Source of the DNA: Monosiga brevicollis MX1
Taxonomy: Eukaryota; Opisthokonta; Choanoflagellata; Craspedida; Salpingoecidae
DNA length: 64,000 nt
Direction of reading: 5' to 3'
NCBI RefSeq assembly: GCF_000002865.3
Contig: NW_001865068.1
Coordinates: 451,591 to 515,590, forward strand
Below the pieces are notes generated by a model. That model saw only the letters and a program-made list of their open reading frames with translations, did not search any database and had not been told where the DNA came from. Of the stretch, positions 44,096-54,810 are shown piece after piece. Each line of letters begins with the position of its first letter. Positions within the stretch are counted from its first letter, which is position 1. The position numbers and the translations under genes were made by a program.

Positions 44096-47000
44096 TTAAA
44101 CGGCAATGACTGGCTTTGTGTTTGTCGCTTTGAGGGCGCTGGGCAGCCGCAGCGCGGCCGCTCGAGAATGCCCGTGAAGCCCTTCAATCAATGCTAGATC
44201 CACAGCGTCCTGAATAATAACCTCGGCAGACTAGAAAATGGGTACAAAGCATCACGCCTTTGAATGAGAAAATGGATCAAAATCACAAAGTGAATACCCA
44301 TGGGACGGGCACGAAAGCGTACCGCGCGATCTTGCAGCTCAAGGAAGGTACGGGGCCGCAAGAAGGTGTGCACGCTCAGTCCACCAAACGACCGAGCCGT
44401 GCCGCCCGTGGGCAGCGTGTGGTTCGGGCCAGCTCCATAGTCGCCCAAAACCTCCGCAGCCATGTGGCCCACAAAAAGAGCCCCATAGTGCTTGAACCGC
44501 GGCACCAGCGCCGCCGCATCCGCCGTGTGCACCTCCAAGTGCTCTGGTGCCAATCGGTCCGACACCTCAATCGCCTCCTCCAGACTGGCCGTGTGCACAG
44601 CAAAACTGTTCTTCTCCACGGCTACCCGTGCCGTCTCTGCCGTAGGCAGCGTCGATAATTGGCGCTGCACCTCCTTGTTCACCGCCTCAATCAGCGTGCT
44701 GCTCGGTGTCACCAAAATGGCGCGCGCTGCCACATCATGCTCGCTCTGTGCCAACAAGTCGGCAGCCACCACCGCCGGATCAGCCGTGTCGTCGGCCACC
44801 ACCAAGCATTCCGAGGGACCCGCCAACATGTCAATGGCCACAGCACCCGCCACCAACGACTTGGCAGCCGTCACAAACTTATTGCCAGGCCCCACAATCG
44901 CATCGCACACCGGGACCTCGCCGGCGCCATACGCAAATGCTGCAATGGCCTGGGCTCCCCCCACGGCCAACAGGCCATCCGCGCCTGCAATGTACGCAGC
45001 TGCCAGCACGCTTGGGTGGGGGCGGGGGCTTGCCACCCACACCTGCTTGACACCCGCCACCCGGGCAGTGATGGCACCCATCAGCACACTTGACGGCAGT
45101 GGATAGCGACCTCCGGGCGCATAGCATCCCGCCACCTCCACGGCTGCCACGAGCTGACCCGCCCGGCCGCCATCAATCTTCAGGACGGCTTCATCCTGGA
45201 CCGACTGTCGCTGCATCTGGGCAAACAGCCGGATTCGCGACGCCGTGCGATCCAGCATGGCACGGTCCGCGGCCTCCAGCTCGTCGTACACCTTCTTCAG
45301 ATCAGCCTGACGGTAAATGTGTGGTTGGCCCACCTCAATGTCGCGCAGACGCACGGCGTGTTCCAACAGCGCTGCTTCACCGCGTTCGCGGATGTCGTGC
45401 ATGATGGGCTCCACGATGGCACGGGCATCGGCGTCTACAGGGTCGCGGTGCAGGGGCGGCACGTCGTCTGACGGAATAACCCGCAAAGTGGGCTCCTGCA
45501 AAGTACGGGAATTGGCAGGCGCAGTCAGGGTGGCAATGGGGTGAGTGGTGGAAATGATACGGGAAGCGGCTTGGAGGAGGTGAACTAACCACAACAGACG
45601 TTTGCTCAACCACATGGTCCTGCTGCTCGGCCTGCAAACGGGCTTTGAGAAACTCAGGCTTGGCATTGCCAGGGCGGCGCTTGATCTTGAGATGACGGCG
45701 GTCCAGCACTCGCTCAACATCCGTAAAGGAGACACCGGCACTCACACATTTGACCATGGCAAAATAAACAAGGTCGGCAGCTTCGGAGGCAACATGATCC
45801 GCCGTATCGGCCTATCAGCAAGTTTTACATCAAAAGTGCGGGGCAACGCAAAACTGATCAACTCGGCACCACCTAGGGCAGGAGAAAGAGGGCATGGGGG
45901 CCTGCATACGCAGTGCGGCAGTCAATCCGTACCTCACTCAGTTCAATGGCTTCCTCGACCAGCTTGTTCTTCAAAAGACCTGGGTCATTGTAGAGTCGCT
46001 GCGAGTAGGAGCCTTTGGGCGCGTTGGTTTTGCGGTCTTCAAGAACAGACTCCAATAGAGCAATGCCAGTGCGCTCCCCGAAGCACGAGTGCAAGTTGCG
46101 ATGGCAAAAGCCCTGAAGCATGAGGCCAAGAGAGTGGGTTAATGGTGAGAAGGGGAGGAGCGAGGTTTGTGAGCAGCCCGCTATGCGTAACACGATGCAC
46201 TGACCGCGCCGTGCTGGGTGACTTGGAAAATGAGCAGATCACGATCACAATCGTAATTGATGCGTTGGAGGGTTTGAGTGGCGCCAGAAGTGAGTCCCTT
46301 GTGCCACAGACCACGACGCCGGGACCAGTATACGCCTTCCTGAACTTCAATGGCCTTGCACAAGCTCTCTTGGTTGGAGTAGCAGACACCCAATGCCTTG
46401 CCCCGCTCGTCAACGACGAGGGTTGTCCACAGCTGATCCTCACTGCAAACGAGAGTGGGCCCGAGCGTGAGATCAGAAGCAATCGGCTGTACGTCTCCGT
46501 TTGCAAGAACGTCTGCACATGCGTGCGTACCGGTCGGTGTTCAGCAGGCTCGTCAGGAAGGCACTCGCCGATTCCGAGGTTTCAAGGGAGGTGAATTCAA
46601 CCTAGCATCCACGATTGGAAGGGGGTCATGACATGATTGATGGGGAAAAAAAAAAGGTGGTTGTTTTCTCCGACGACGGTGCAGGGAGCTGAGCCGGGAT
46701 GCCAAGGGGAGAACAGGGAGCGTACCACCGCAGCAATGCCGGCATCATCTCGTTCGCGGGCATGGGCAGGGTTGCTGGCGGGTTGCCAAATTTGCATGTT
46801 GGCAGGACGCTCTGGTACCGAGGCTGAAGCATCAGTCAGCTAAGGCCACGGGAGAAAAAGGCGTTGAGTCGAGTGACAAGGAGCTTGAGGCTGAATCAGA
46901 GGAGAACGTGGTGCAGAAGACATACAACGAGGGTGCCCACAGCCTCGATGATGGGTGCAGCTGGCAATCGAGAAGCGGCGACGGCAAGGCGCTCGCGAGG

Positions 47001-47785
47001 AAACTGAATACGGGGCATCGAGTGTAAGGTGAGCCAATGTGAACGGGAGTCAAATGGTCAGGTGCGATGGAGTCCAGCGGATTGACCCACGGAAGCTAGA
47101 TCCTCGGCCGAGATGGAGTTGATGGGAACAATGACTGTCCGTGCGCCTGCGTTCAAAAGTTCCTCGACACGATGAGCATCACCGGTGCCGAGCCACACGT
47201 GCACAAGATCCTCCTAGGCCGTTGTGGGCATAGGGAGTTTGGCAAAATGAGCAACACGATGGGCAACCCAAAAAACATGAAACGTGCCAGCCAGCAGGGG
47301 TGGAGGCACGTGGAGGGCAGCAGCGCATGCGCGATGCAACAACAACCTTGAAATAAGGTACGAGGCTGGCAATGGGAGCCTGATCAGCAATGGCCAGGAT
47401 GTAAGCTCCAAAGAGCCGGAGGTGCTGGCTTTCCGCCTGGGACAGCGCCTGATGCCCAAATGCGCAGGAAGAAGAGAGGTAATTTAAGAGTGGGAAGCGG
47501 TCGACATGTTCAGCTGCCAGCTACAATCGCGCACCTGCCGCCGTTCCAAGGAAATCTTGGGCAGGATGGCCTGGATCGGTTCCAGCCCATGAGGGGCCAT
47601 GGTGGCCGATGACAGAGAGGAACAAGAACAACTGGGAGCTTGAGCTCCTTCACCCGCGCTGCGAGACGACAGCCGGGCAGAGAAGGATCCACCACAAGGA
47701 TCAGATCATGGAGGTGTGAGCACGAGGGTTCAGATAGGGGGAGAGGCAGATCAGGGCCAACATCGAGCAAGCACCCCCCGGACAT
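44096..47785 (-). CDS. HIS4: Trifunctional histidine biosynthesis protein, fungal HIS4 type
   Basis: The protein joins phosphoribosyl-AMP cyclohydrolase, phosphoribosyl-ATP pyrophosphohydrolase and histidinol dehydrogenase, steps 3, 2 and 9-10 of histidine synthesis. From ATG 47785 an N-terminal domain like that of yeast His4 comes first (LILVVDPSLPGCRLA; then NAGARTVIVPINSISAEDLA near 47150). PRA-CH follows at about 46590-46060 (LWTTLVVDERGKALGV, LWHKGLTSGATQTLQRI, DCDRDLLIFQVTQ, CHRNLHSCF). PRA-PH lies at about 46045-45640 (GSYSQRLYNDPGLLKNKLVE, DTADHVASEAADLVYFAM, VLDRRH). HDH covers about 45500-44096 (GCYAPGGRYPLPSSVLMGA, GVKQVWVASPR, GAQAIAAFAYG, VGPGNKFV, GPSECLV, AQSEHD, LAPEHLEV, GDYGAGPNHTLPTGGTAR). 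The last two exons meet at 44323/44230 in phase, and the terminus GLHGHSRAAALRL is typical. Exons between 46600 and 47100 are approximate. Confidence 0.93.
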
Positions 47786-47815
47786 CAAGATGACCCAAGA
47801 CCGCGCCGCGAGGAA

Positions 47816-47846
<31 letters not shown>

Positions 47847-47933
47847 TAGCCAGGAAGCAGGCAGGGCGGGTACGTACCAGCAAGCAAGTCAAGGCGGCGC
47901 GAAAAAAAAAGGCAAGGCTGGAGCAGTCACTGA

Positions 47934-48068
47934 GAGAGAGAGAGTTTGAGAGAGAGAGTTTGAGAGAGAGAGTTTGAGAGAGAGAGTTTGAGAGAGAGAG
48001 TTTGAGAGAGAGAGTTTGAGAGAGAGAGTTTGAGAGAGTTTGAGAGAGTTAGTTTGAGAGAGAGAGTT
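47934..48068 (+). repeat. 14-bp tandem repeat, unit TTTGAGAGAGAGAG
   Basis: About eight full copies, then shortened units, running directly into the N gap. The array probably continues inside the gap. Confidence 0.95.
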
Positions 48069-48476
48069 NNNNNNNNNNNNNNNNNNNNNNNNNNNNNNNN
48101 NNNNNNNNNNNNNNNNNNNNNNNNNNNNNNNNNNNNNNNNNNNNNNNNNNNNNNNNNNNNNNNNNNNNNNNNNNNNNNNNNNNNNNNNNNNNNNNNNNNN
48201 NNNNNNNNNNNNNNNNNNNNNNNNNNNNNNNNNNNNNNNNNNNNNNNNNNNNNNNNNNNNNNNNNNNNNNNNNNNNNNNNNNNNNNNNNNNNNNNNNNNN
48301 NNNNNNNNNNNNNNNNNNNNNNNNNNNNNNNNNNNNNNNNNNNNNNNNNNNNNNNNNNNNNNNNNNNNNNNNNNNNNNNNNNNNNNNNNNNNNNNNNNNN
48401 NNNNNNNNNNNNNNNNNNNNNNNNNNNNNNNNNNNNNNNNNNNNNNNNNNNNNNNNNNNNNNNNNNNNNNNNNNNN
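48069..48476. other. Assembly gap (408 N)
   Basis: Run of 408 N, a length that suggests an estimated gap size. Its left edge is inside a tandem repeat, which explains the failed assembly. Confidence 0.98.
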
Positions 48477-49018
48477 GCGCGCGTATTGAGCTTTTGAGCT
48501 GGAGGAGAGGTTGTTGAAGATTATGTTGCGGTGTTATAGTGTTTATCATTTTGGGGGTAAGGTAGTTATTGTCGCCAAACAAGGTCTTATTGAATTGGTT
48601 CAGGACGAGGGTTCATGAAAACGTGCTTTGGCTCTGCGTCTTGGCGCGATTTTCTCGGGGCATGGGGGTGGTGAATGTTCTTCAGGTTGATGCCCAACGC
48701 TCATGACATGGGGCCCCGACTCACTGCCATTCAGCCGTTCAGCCGTTCAGCATGCACGTGCACCAAGATGCTGAATTCGGAGTTGAAAACTTTATTTCCC
48801 AGAGTCATATTCAATAATAACATTTGTCGGGAGACGAGCAGACGAGCAGCGGGGAGCACGGAGCCGTGCTGGAGGCGAGCTGGGAAAAAAAAAAAAAAAA
48901 AATGAGGCTGTGGGTGGTGGTTTGGGAGTGAGGTCCGTTCTCAGGGTCTAGGGGAAAGCAGTGCAGAGACGGGCCAGTGTGCGTGTGCGTGTGTGCGTGT
49001 GTTGTGTTGCATGCCATC

Positions 49019-50422
49019 ATGGCTCAGCGATCAAGACCGAGGCAAACGCGGGCGAACCAGACGGCGATGGACCCCAATGTCAAGCGCAAGCAACCCCCGC
49101 CGGTAGCGCTGCTTTGCTGTGGGCCGGCGACTGCTCGTTTTGGGCACAGAGTACCCGCATGCAGCCTACAACTGGCCCAAATCTCACCGCGTTTTGCGGC
49201 GCTTTGCATACCATGGCATAGAAACGGGTCAAACGGGAGCGCATCATCGAGGGCACGCCCGAGAGTGAGGCATTGCGGGGCGGTCTTCCAGACCTCTTGT
49301 TGCCCAATTTGCGAGTTTTGATCATTGGCATCAATCCAGGCGTCTGGTCAGCTGCTCGTGGCCACCATTATGCAGGTTAGAGCTTTGCAAGGGTCCTCGC
49401 CGGCGACGCGGGGTTGACTTCAAGCCTGTCCGCGTCCGCGCTCACTCGCGGCTATCCCCCGCATCCGCAGGTCCTGGAAACCACTTTTGGCCGTGCTTAA
49501 ATCACTCGGGGCTTCTCCCAGCTGGCGTGGAGCTGGGCTGGCAAACTGACATGTCTTGTGGCCAATATGGGATTGGGTTTACCAACTCGGTTGCGCGCAC
49601 GACTCGCGGGCAGATGGACCTGGACAAGTTGGTCTGCTCTACCCAAACATTGGTCGCGACATTTTGAAAAAAAACATTGGTCGCGGCATTTTGACCGCCG
49701 GCTTTCTTTTGACATGTGATGTTCACTTGTCCTACCATGCTCTCGGGCAACCGTGGTGCAGGTCGGAAATTGAGGACGGCGTGGCGCGTCTGAGGCAACT
49801 CATTCAAGAATATCAACCTGCCATTGCAGCGTTTAATGGGAAAGGTGAGCATGTTGTCGGGTGGGGCAAGCACTGGCTCGTGTTGCTCGGGCAGTTGTCC
49901 GCACTTTTTTCGTGTCGCTCGAGCAGGCAGTCACAATCACCTCGACCTTGGGCCGTACTGGCTTCTTTTTTGTCAGGCGTCAGCGAAATCTTTTTTAAGC
50001 GTCAGTTTTCGCGCAAGGTCACGACGCTCGGACTTCAGCAGGAGACCATTGGGGTAGGAACACGTCACGGCCGTGTACACGGGCCCTTTTCACCACGCGT
50101 GTCTTTTAACTTGACGGGATTGATTGGTGCAGGAAACGCGCCTTTATATCATGCCGTCGACCTCGCCGCGCGGCGCCACAAGACCCAGGTCAGCATTGGG
50201 CGACGGCCTGTTTGGCATAGCGTGGGCGGAGCTCATACAGGGTGGGCTGATGTGCGACGCAGGTGGCAAGACAAGCTGCCTTTCTTTCGGGAACTGGCAG
50301 CTCTGGCAAAACCAGCCATCAAAGCAGATGAGGGTGATTCTGTCGCATTGCCCGCACAACCCACCACAGTGACGGTCAAGGCTGAACCAACCGAGGCCTC
50401 CGAACCGGCCAAGCCAAAGTAG
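49019..50422 (+). CDS. TDG: G/T mismatch-specific thymine/uracil DNA glycosylase
   Basis: TDG/Mug enzymes remove thymine or uracil mispaired with guanine and start base excision repair; in vertebrates TDG also removes 5-formyl- and 5-carboxylcytosine. Exon 1 (49019-49102) gives a basic N-terminus and joins exon 2 (49222-49375) in phase: [20 protein letters not shown], then [20 protein letters not shown] (human [20 protein letters not shown]). The catalytic Asn is present in GINPG. Exon 3 continues [19 protein letters not shown] and [13 protein letters not shown] (human YGIGFTNMVERTT), then [25 protein letters not shown]. Near 50150 the frame reads [15 protein letters not shown], equal to the human YVMPSSSARCA substrate loop. 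The C-terminus has a sumoylation-like VKAEP motif, as human TDG has. Intron edges between 49850 and 50260 are approximate. Confidence 0.92.
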
Positions 50423-51135
50423 ATCAACCGTGCTGAGCGCGCCCCTGCAAGGGGGTAAAGGCTGTGAATTGACTAATGTCTGTCATCTCGAGGCCTTGTC
50501 AAGACTCTCGTGGGTCTGTTCCCACTTGCTTTTCCAGCACGCCCCACATATCAGTTGAGTTGAGAGAAGCCTAGACCCAGGCTTGTGGCAGTGGCAGTGG
50601 CAGTGCCTGTGTCTGTAGCAGTGGCAGTGGCAGTGGCAGTGGCAGTGCTTGTGTCTGTAGCAGTGGCAGTGGCAGTGGCAGTGTCACCATAAGCTCGCCC
50701 CTAAGCTCTTCTCTCTTTTGTTTTGCACTTGTCCTTCTCGCGTTTTCCCTTGGTTCACTCGTTCCTCTGTCTCTCTGGTGCTGCAATTTGTTAGTCCCTC
50801 TTCTCTTTGAAAGTAATCAAATTTCCCCCAATCTCTGTTTCTCTCTCTGTTAATACTCAATTTTTCCCCACGAATTCTCTCCCTCTCTTTGCTCCTTTCT
50901 ACATTTCTCTGAACCTCTCACGCGCTGACTCTCTCTCTTCGTTTCTCTTTTCACCACTTTTTTCGTTGTGTGTGTGATGACGTTGGCGGTTGTCGAGCGC
51001 GCGCTACTGACGACAACGACGAGGCAGCATCGACTCGTTGGCAAGCAAGGGACCCGGACGGCATTTATTCAACTCGGCAAACGTGTGTGTAGCCTTTGCA
51101 CCTCATCGTCTGCCTCTTCCTCTTTGCTGAGCACG
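50423..51135. repeat. Intergenic region with GGCAGT hexamer array
   Basis: At 50586-50683 GGCAGT hexamers occur in three blocks separated by two copies of a TG-rich spacer (about TGTGTCTGTAGCA), so a higher-order repeat is visible. CT-rich sequence follows to about 50965. An open frame runs from ATG 50977 into the kinase gene (see that entry). Confidence 0.85.
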
Positions 51136-52511
51136 ATGGCTAAGCCCACTGTTGTTTTCGTTCTCGGCCCGCCCGGTGCCGGCAAGGGCACGCAAAGTTC
51201 CAACATTGTCAAGGTGCGCGCCGGGACCACCTCTCTCTTCCCACCCTCCCTCTCGCTGTGCCCCAAAGGACTAGATGGTCGTCAGAGGGAAGACCAAAAC
51301 ATGCGGAGGGGGGGAGGGGGAGCAGGGATGACCAGGTTTTTGCTTTTGCTCCATGCCCTGATTCACCACTCCCCATGTTTCCTGATCCTTCTGCCCTATT
51401 TTCTTTTCGGAATGACCCACTAGAACTTCAACTTTACCCATCTCTCGGCTGGTGATTTGCTCCGCGCCGAGCGGTAAGACGGCACAAAAGGACAATCTGC
51501 GACAATCTTGGTGCTAGGGGTGCTAGATTACCATCGAGGCACCCTGTCCCGTGGAGACAGGGTGGCGCGGGGCCTCTCTGATGCATAGCGCTCGACCTCA
51601 ACTCGATGGGTTGCATCATTGATCTTTTTTGGCCGCAGCAACACGGGCTCAGATTTGGCTGACCTCATCAACGGCTACATCAAGGAAGGCAAGATTGTGC
51701 CCGTCAAAATCACTTGTGGCTTGATTGAAAAGGTACGTCAACGCGCGCGCGCGCGCGCGTGTTCAATGGGCGGCACGTTGACATCAGATATTTTTCATCT
51801 TCTCATCCACCTGGCCATGACATCCGACCCCAGGCCATGCAAGAGGATCCCAACTCCAAGTTTTTGATTGATGGCTTTCCCCGCAACAAAGACAACCTGG
51901 ATGGTGAGACCTCGTGAATGCCTCATCGTGTTTGTGCCGCGCACCCCTGATCCCTGGTTTGATGTTGGCTTCTGACAGGCTGGAACGAGGTGATGGCTGA
52001 CAAGGTTGATGCACGTTTTGTTCTCTTCTTGGACTGCCCTGCCGAGGTCAGCGGGCGCCTCCTGCTTGTGTGGCCCGGGGCACTTGTACCATGCGCACAC
52101 GCTTAGTGTCGCGTGCCGTCGTGAATACCCTTTTATGCTCATTTCGCCTCGTTTTCTCTTCTTGCTGTCAAAGGTGTCGACCGAGCGTTGCCTTTCTCGC
52201 GGTGCTGCCGGAGGTGGCCGCGTCGATGACAACCTTGAATCCCTCCAGAAGCGCCATGCCACATATGAGAATGAGACCAAGCGTACGTGGGCGCTTTTTA
52301 GCTTGCTCATCATCCCTTGAAACCACTCGACATTGAAAATAGGACAACTCTTTCTCGTATCATCATGCTCAGCTTTGGTGTGTTTGAACTTGCAGCCGTT
52401 CTGGATGAATTCCTGAAGCAGGGCATGCTGCGCAAGATTGATGCCACTCGCGATGTGGATGCAGTATGGACGGATGTGGATGCCCTCTTCCGTGAGGAGA
52501 ACCTGGCCTAA
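51136..52511 (+). CDS. CMPK1: UMP-CMP kinase
   Basis: The enzyme phosphorylates UMP, CMP and dCMP with ATP. Seven exons, 51136-51213, 51424-51473, 51639-51732, 51834-51903, 51979-52046, 52174-52282 and 52396-52511, join in phase to 194 residues (human core 196). Seen are the P-loop GPPGAGKGT, THLSAGDLLRAER (NMP-binding), IKEGKIVPVKIT (human IKEGKIVPVEIT), FLIDGFPRNKDNLDGWNE, FVLFLDCPAE, the short lid RGAAGGGRVDDN and ATRDVDAVWTDV. An upstream in-frame ATG at 50977 would add 53 residues rich in Ser, Thr and Arg, which could be an organelle leader; human CMPK1 also has an alternative upstream start. I chose 51136 because it matches the conserved N-terminus. Confidence 0.95.
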
Positions 52512-52756
52512 GTCTGTTTCCGCATCAGATTTGTCTTTGTTCTGGCTCCACTTGAATTGATGCCGCGGTCCAATGTTCGTTGGCTTGTTTGTTGGCTTGT
52601 TTGTCGCCATGCTACATTTTCGATTGAAGATGACTCTACAGAACCCTTGGCATGGTCTAGTTCCAGCCGGGGGGTTGGTAGTTCACTCGATCCCATTGCA
52701 AAGCTATGTACTCTCTAGGATTAGGGCTTCTGGAATGGATTGGCGGCAATGCGCTC

Positions 52757-53964
52757 CTATTGCAGCCGCTTGTACCTGGCAAATGAGGCGCGACTGGTCA
52801 CGGAGAGCGCCTCGTCCCACCAGTCACCGTAGTAGACGACGAGTGAGGCATTAATGTGATGAAAAAACTTGGTGTCTTTGGGCAAGTGATCAATGCAATA
52901 ACGATAGAGTCGCACGAGGAACTCGGCGTCTTGAAAATGGAGAAGATCCTCGCGAGCTCGTGTCCAGTTCCAGGCAGAGCGCAGCACGATGGGGTGACCA
53001 TGATGGACGCGCGTGCAGCTTGGTTCGGTACAGCCGGGCAGAATGAGACCGTTGTCGAGACTTACATCGGTGATGATGGTGGGAGGCTCGTTGATGATCC
53101 AGTTGACGGGGGTCAAAGGCTCATTTCGCGGGGTCACCAGGTAGTTGTGGGTCATGAAGACCATGTCATCACTCACAGAGTGCACAATGTGGTACAGCTT
53201 TCGAGGGTGCCAGGCGTCATCGTCGTCAGCCAAGACCACGTAGCGCCGGGTGGCGTGGTCTACGCCGGTGTTTCGGTTGGCACCGGCATAGAACCTGCCC
53301 TGGCGTAAGACTACCTCCAGTTTGGATGGGATGCGGCTAGCACGGAAGACATGCTTGAAACATTCATGAATCAGTTTGGCTTGTTCAGAGGTGCTCACAC
53401 CGGCAATGACCAGGATGACTTCGGCAGGACAGTAGAGTTCTTGTCGTGTCAGGCTTTGGACAAAACGGTCGAGGGTTGTGGCGAGCCAGGCCTCGGTCAA
53501 GTCTGGCCTCTTGATGAAAGAGGGGACAATGACGGAGAAGTTTTCGGCCACCTCGGTGCAAATGGCGTGAGGCAACAAGGGGCATCCTCTGATGGAGGTT
53601 CGGGGCCTTGTCCAGCTGATGTTCAAGTCTCGCGAGAGCCTTTGCGCCGCTCTTCTTTGAGAGGACAGCATAAAGTTGGGCGGTGCTGTCGTGATGGCCA
53701 CGGCAGGGTCGGAATGAAATCCGAAAGACACGACACAGGCGGGGAGAGCGTAAGCGGCAAATTTCAACACGTGCTGGTTTGCTCGAGCGCATCAAGCCGG
53801 CTCGCCAGGATGCATGGGAGATGTGGGGCGAGGCATAAAACCGCGGCAAACGTACATGTCATGAGATATGCACCGCCGAGGAGCAGCAGGAAAAGAGACA
53901 TGCCAATCATCAGCCAACTGAGCTGGCCCCAGCGCCCTGCCACGGGGGCGCTTCCAGAGGCCAT
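52757..53964 (-). CDS. Type II membrane glycosyltransferase, GT-A fold
   Basis: Exon 1 from ATG 53964 encodes a short tail and one membrane anchor (LSWLMIGMSLFLLLLGGAYL), the layout of Golgi glycosyltransferases. After an intron with a GTACGT donor, one long exon (about 53780-52757) encodes the lumenal domain: ENFSVIVPSFIKRPDLTEAW resembles the first GT2-type strand, GANRNTGVDHATRRYVVLAD places the Asn-rich nucleotide-binding turn, and ADDDDAWHPRKL carries the acidic metal-binding motif. A later NWIINEP region, WTRAREDLLHFQDAEFLVRL and the end DWWDEALSVTSRA complete it. Donor and acceptor sugars are unknown. The gene converges with the kinase. Confidence 0.72.
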
Positions 53965-54382
53965 GTCGCAATGGTGGGGCGCCCGGGGTGATCCTGGCGA
54001 TGGACACAAGTCAAGCCTCCGAAGCCAAACTCACCCGCCACACCGGTCACCCCCTCCCACCCCCGAGGCTTCACGGGCCAGTCCAAGCCGTTTGTTTCCC
54101 ATGCATATCAGCCAAGCCGCGTTGACAGTCTGAAAGTGAATAGATTGCGGTCTCAGTCTCGAGTGTGCCGAAGAGAGAGAGAGAGAGAGAGAGAGTGTGT
54201 GTGTGTGTGTGTGTGCGGGAGAGAGAGAGAGAGCGGGGGGAGAGAGAGAGATCAATTGATGCACATGTAGGGGGACGGAGAGAGAGAGAGAGAGAGAGAG
54301 AGGGAATATGAGAGAGACTCAAGAGACACAGAGACTCAAGGGACGGAGAGACTCAGAGACAGAGACAGAGCGACAAAGAGAC

Positions 54383-54415
<33 letters not shown>

Positions 54416-54810
54416 CAGAGAGACAGAGAGACAGAGACAGAGAGAGAGACAAATGAATACAATTCAAAGCACAAAGACCAGAACAAATCAAGAGAGAGAC
54501 AAGGATGCAGAGACTTTGAGGAAGAGACGAGGAAGGGATAGAGGTATAGATGGAGAGTGAGAAGAGGGCGAGGGCGAGGGAGAGGGAGAGGAAGACGGCG
54601 AGGGAGAGGGCGAGGGCGAGGGAGAGGAAGAGGAAGAGGAAGAGGAAGAGGAGGGAGGGGGGAGGGAGATAAGAGACGGAGAGATGGAGAGCGAAAAAGT
54701 AGACACAGACACATGCCTTGAACGAGGAAGGCATACGTTCGCAGTGATAAAAAAGTCATTTATTTTTTCCAAGTTTACATGTAATCTTTGAATTTTTTTT
54801 TTTTTTTTGG
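53965..54810. repeat. Purine-rich low-complexity divergent region
   Basis: Contains (GA)n/(GT)n at 54173-54214, (GA)n at 54276-54302, a GACA/GAGA mosaic at 54345-54450, (GAGGGC/GAGGAA)n at 54555-54660 and poly-T at 54794-54808 immediately before the next start codon. No gene is seen. Frames through the repeats give Ser-Leu or Arg-Glu polymers. Confidence 0.85.

Larger units (their letters stand above)
47786..49018. other. Repeat-rich divergent intergenic region with a large gap
   Basis: This separates HIS4 and TDG. It holds (GA)n at 47816-47847, a 14-bp tandem repeat at 47934-48068, a 408-base gap, then about 540 bases of unique, moderately AT-rich sequence (48477-48960) in which I see no gene, including a poly-A run at 48884-48901. 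Confidence 0.75.

Noticed and set aside
45090-45404. Plus-strand open frames across the histidinol dehydrogenase region
   Set aside because: They are shadows of a GC-rich coding strand; the minus strand carries all HDH motifs.
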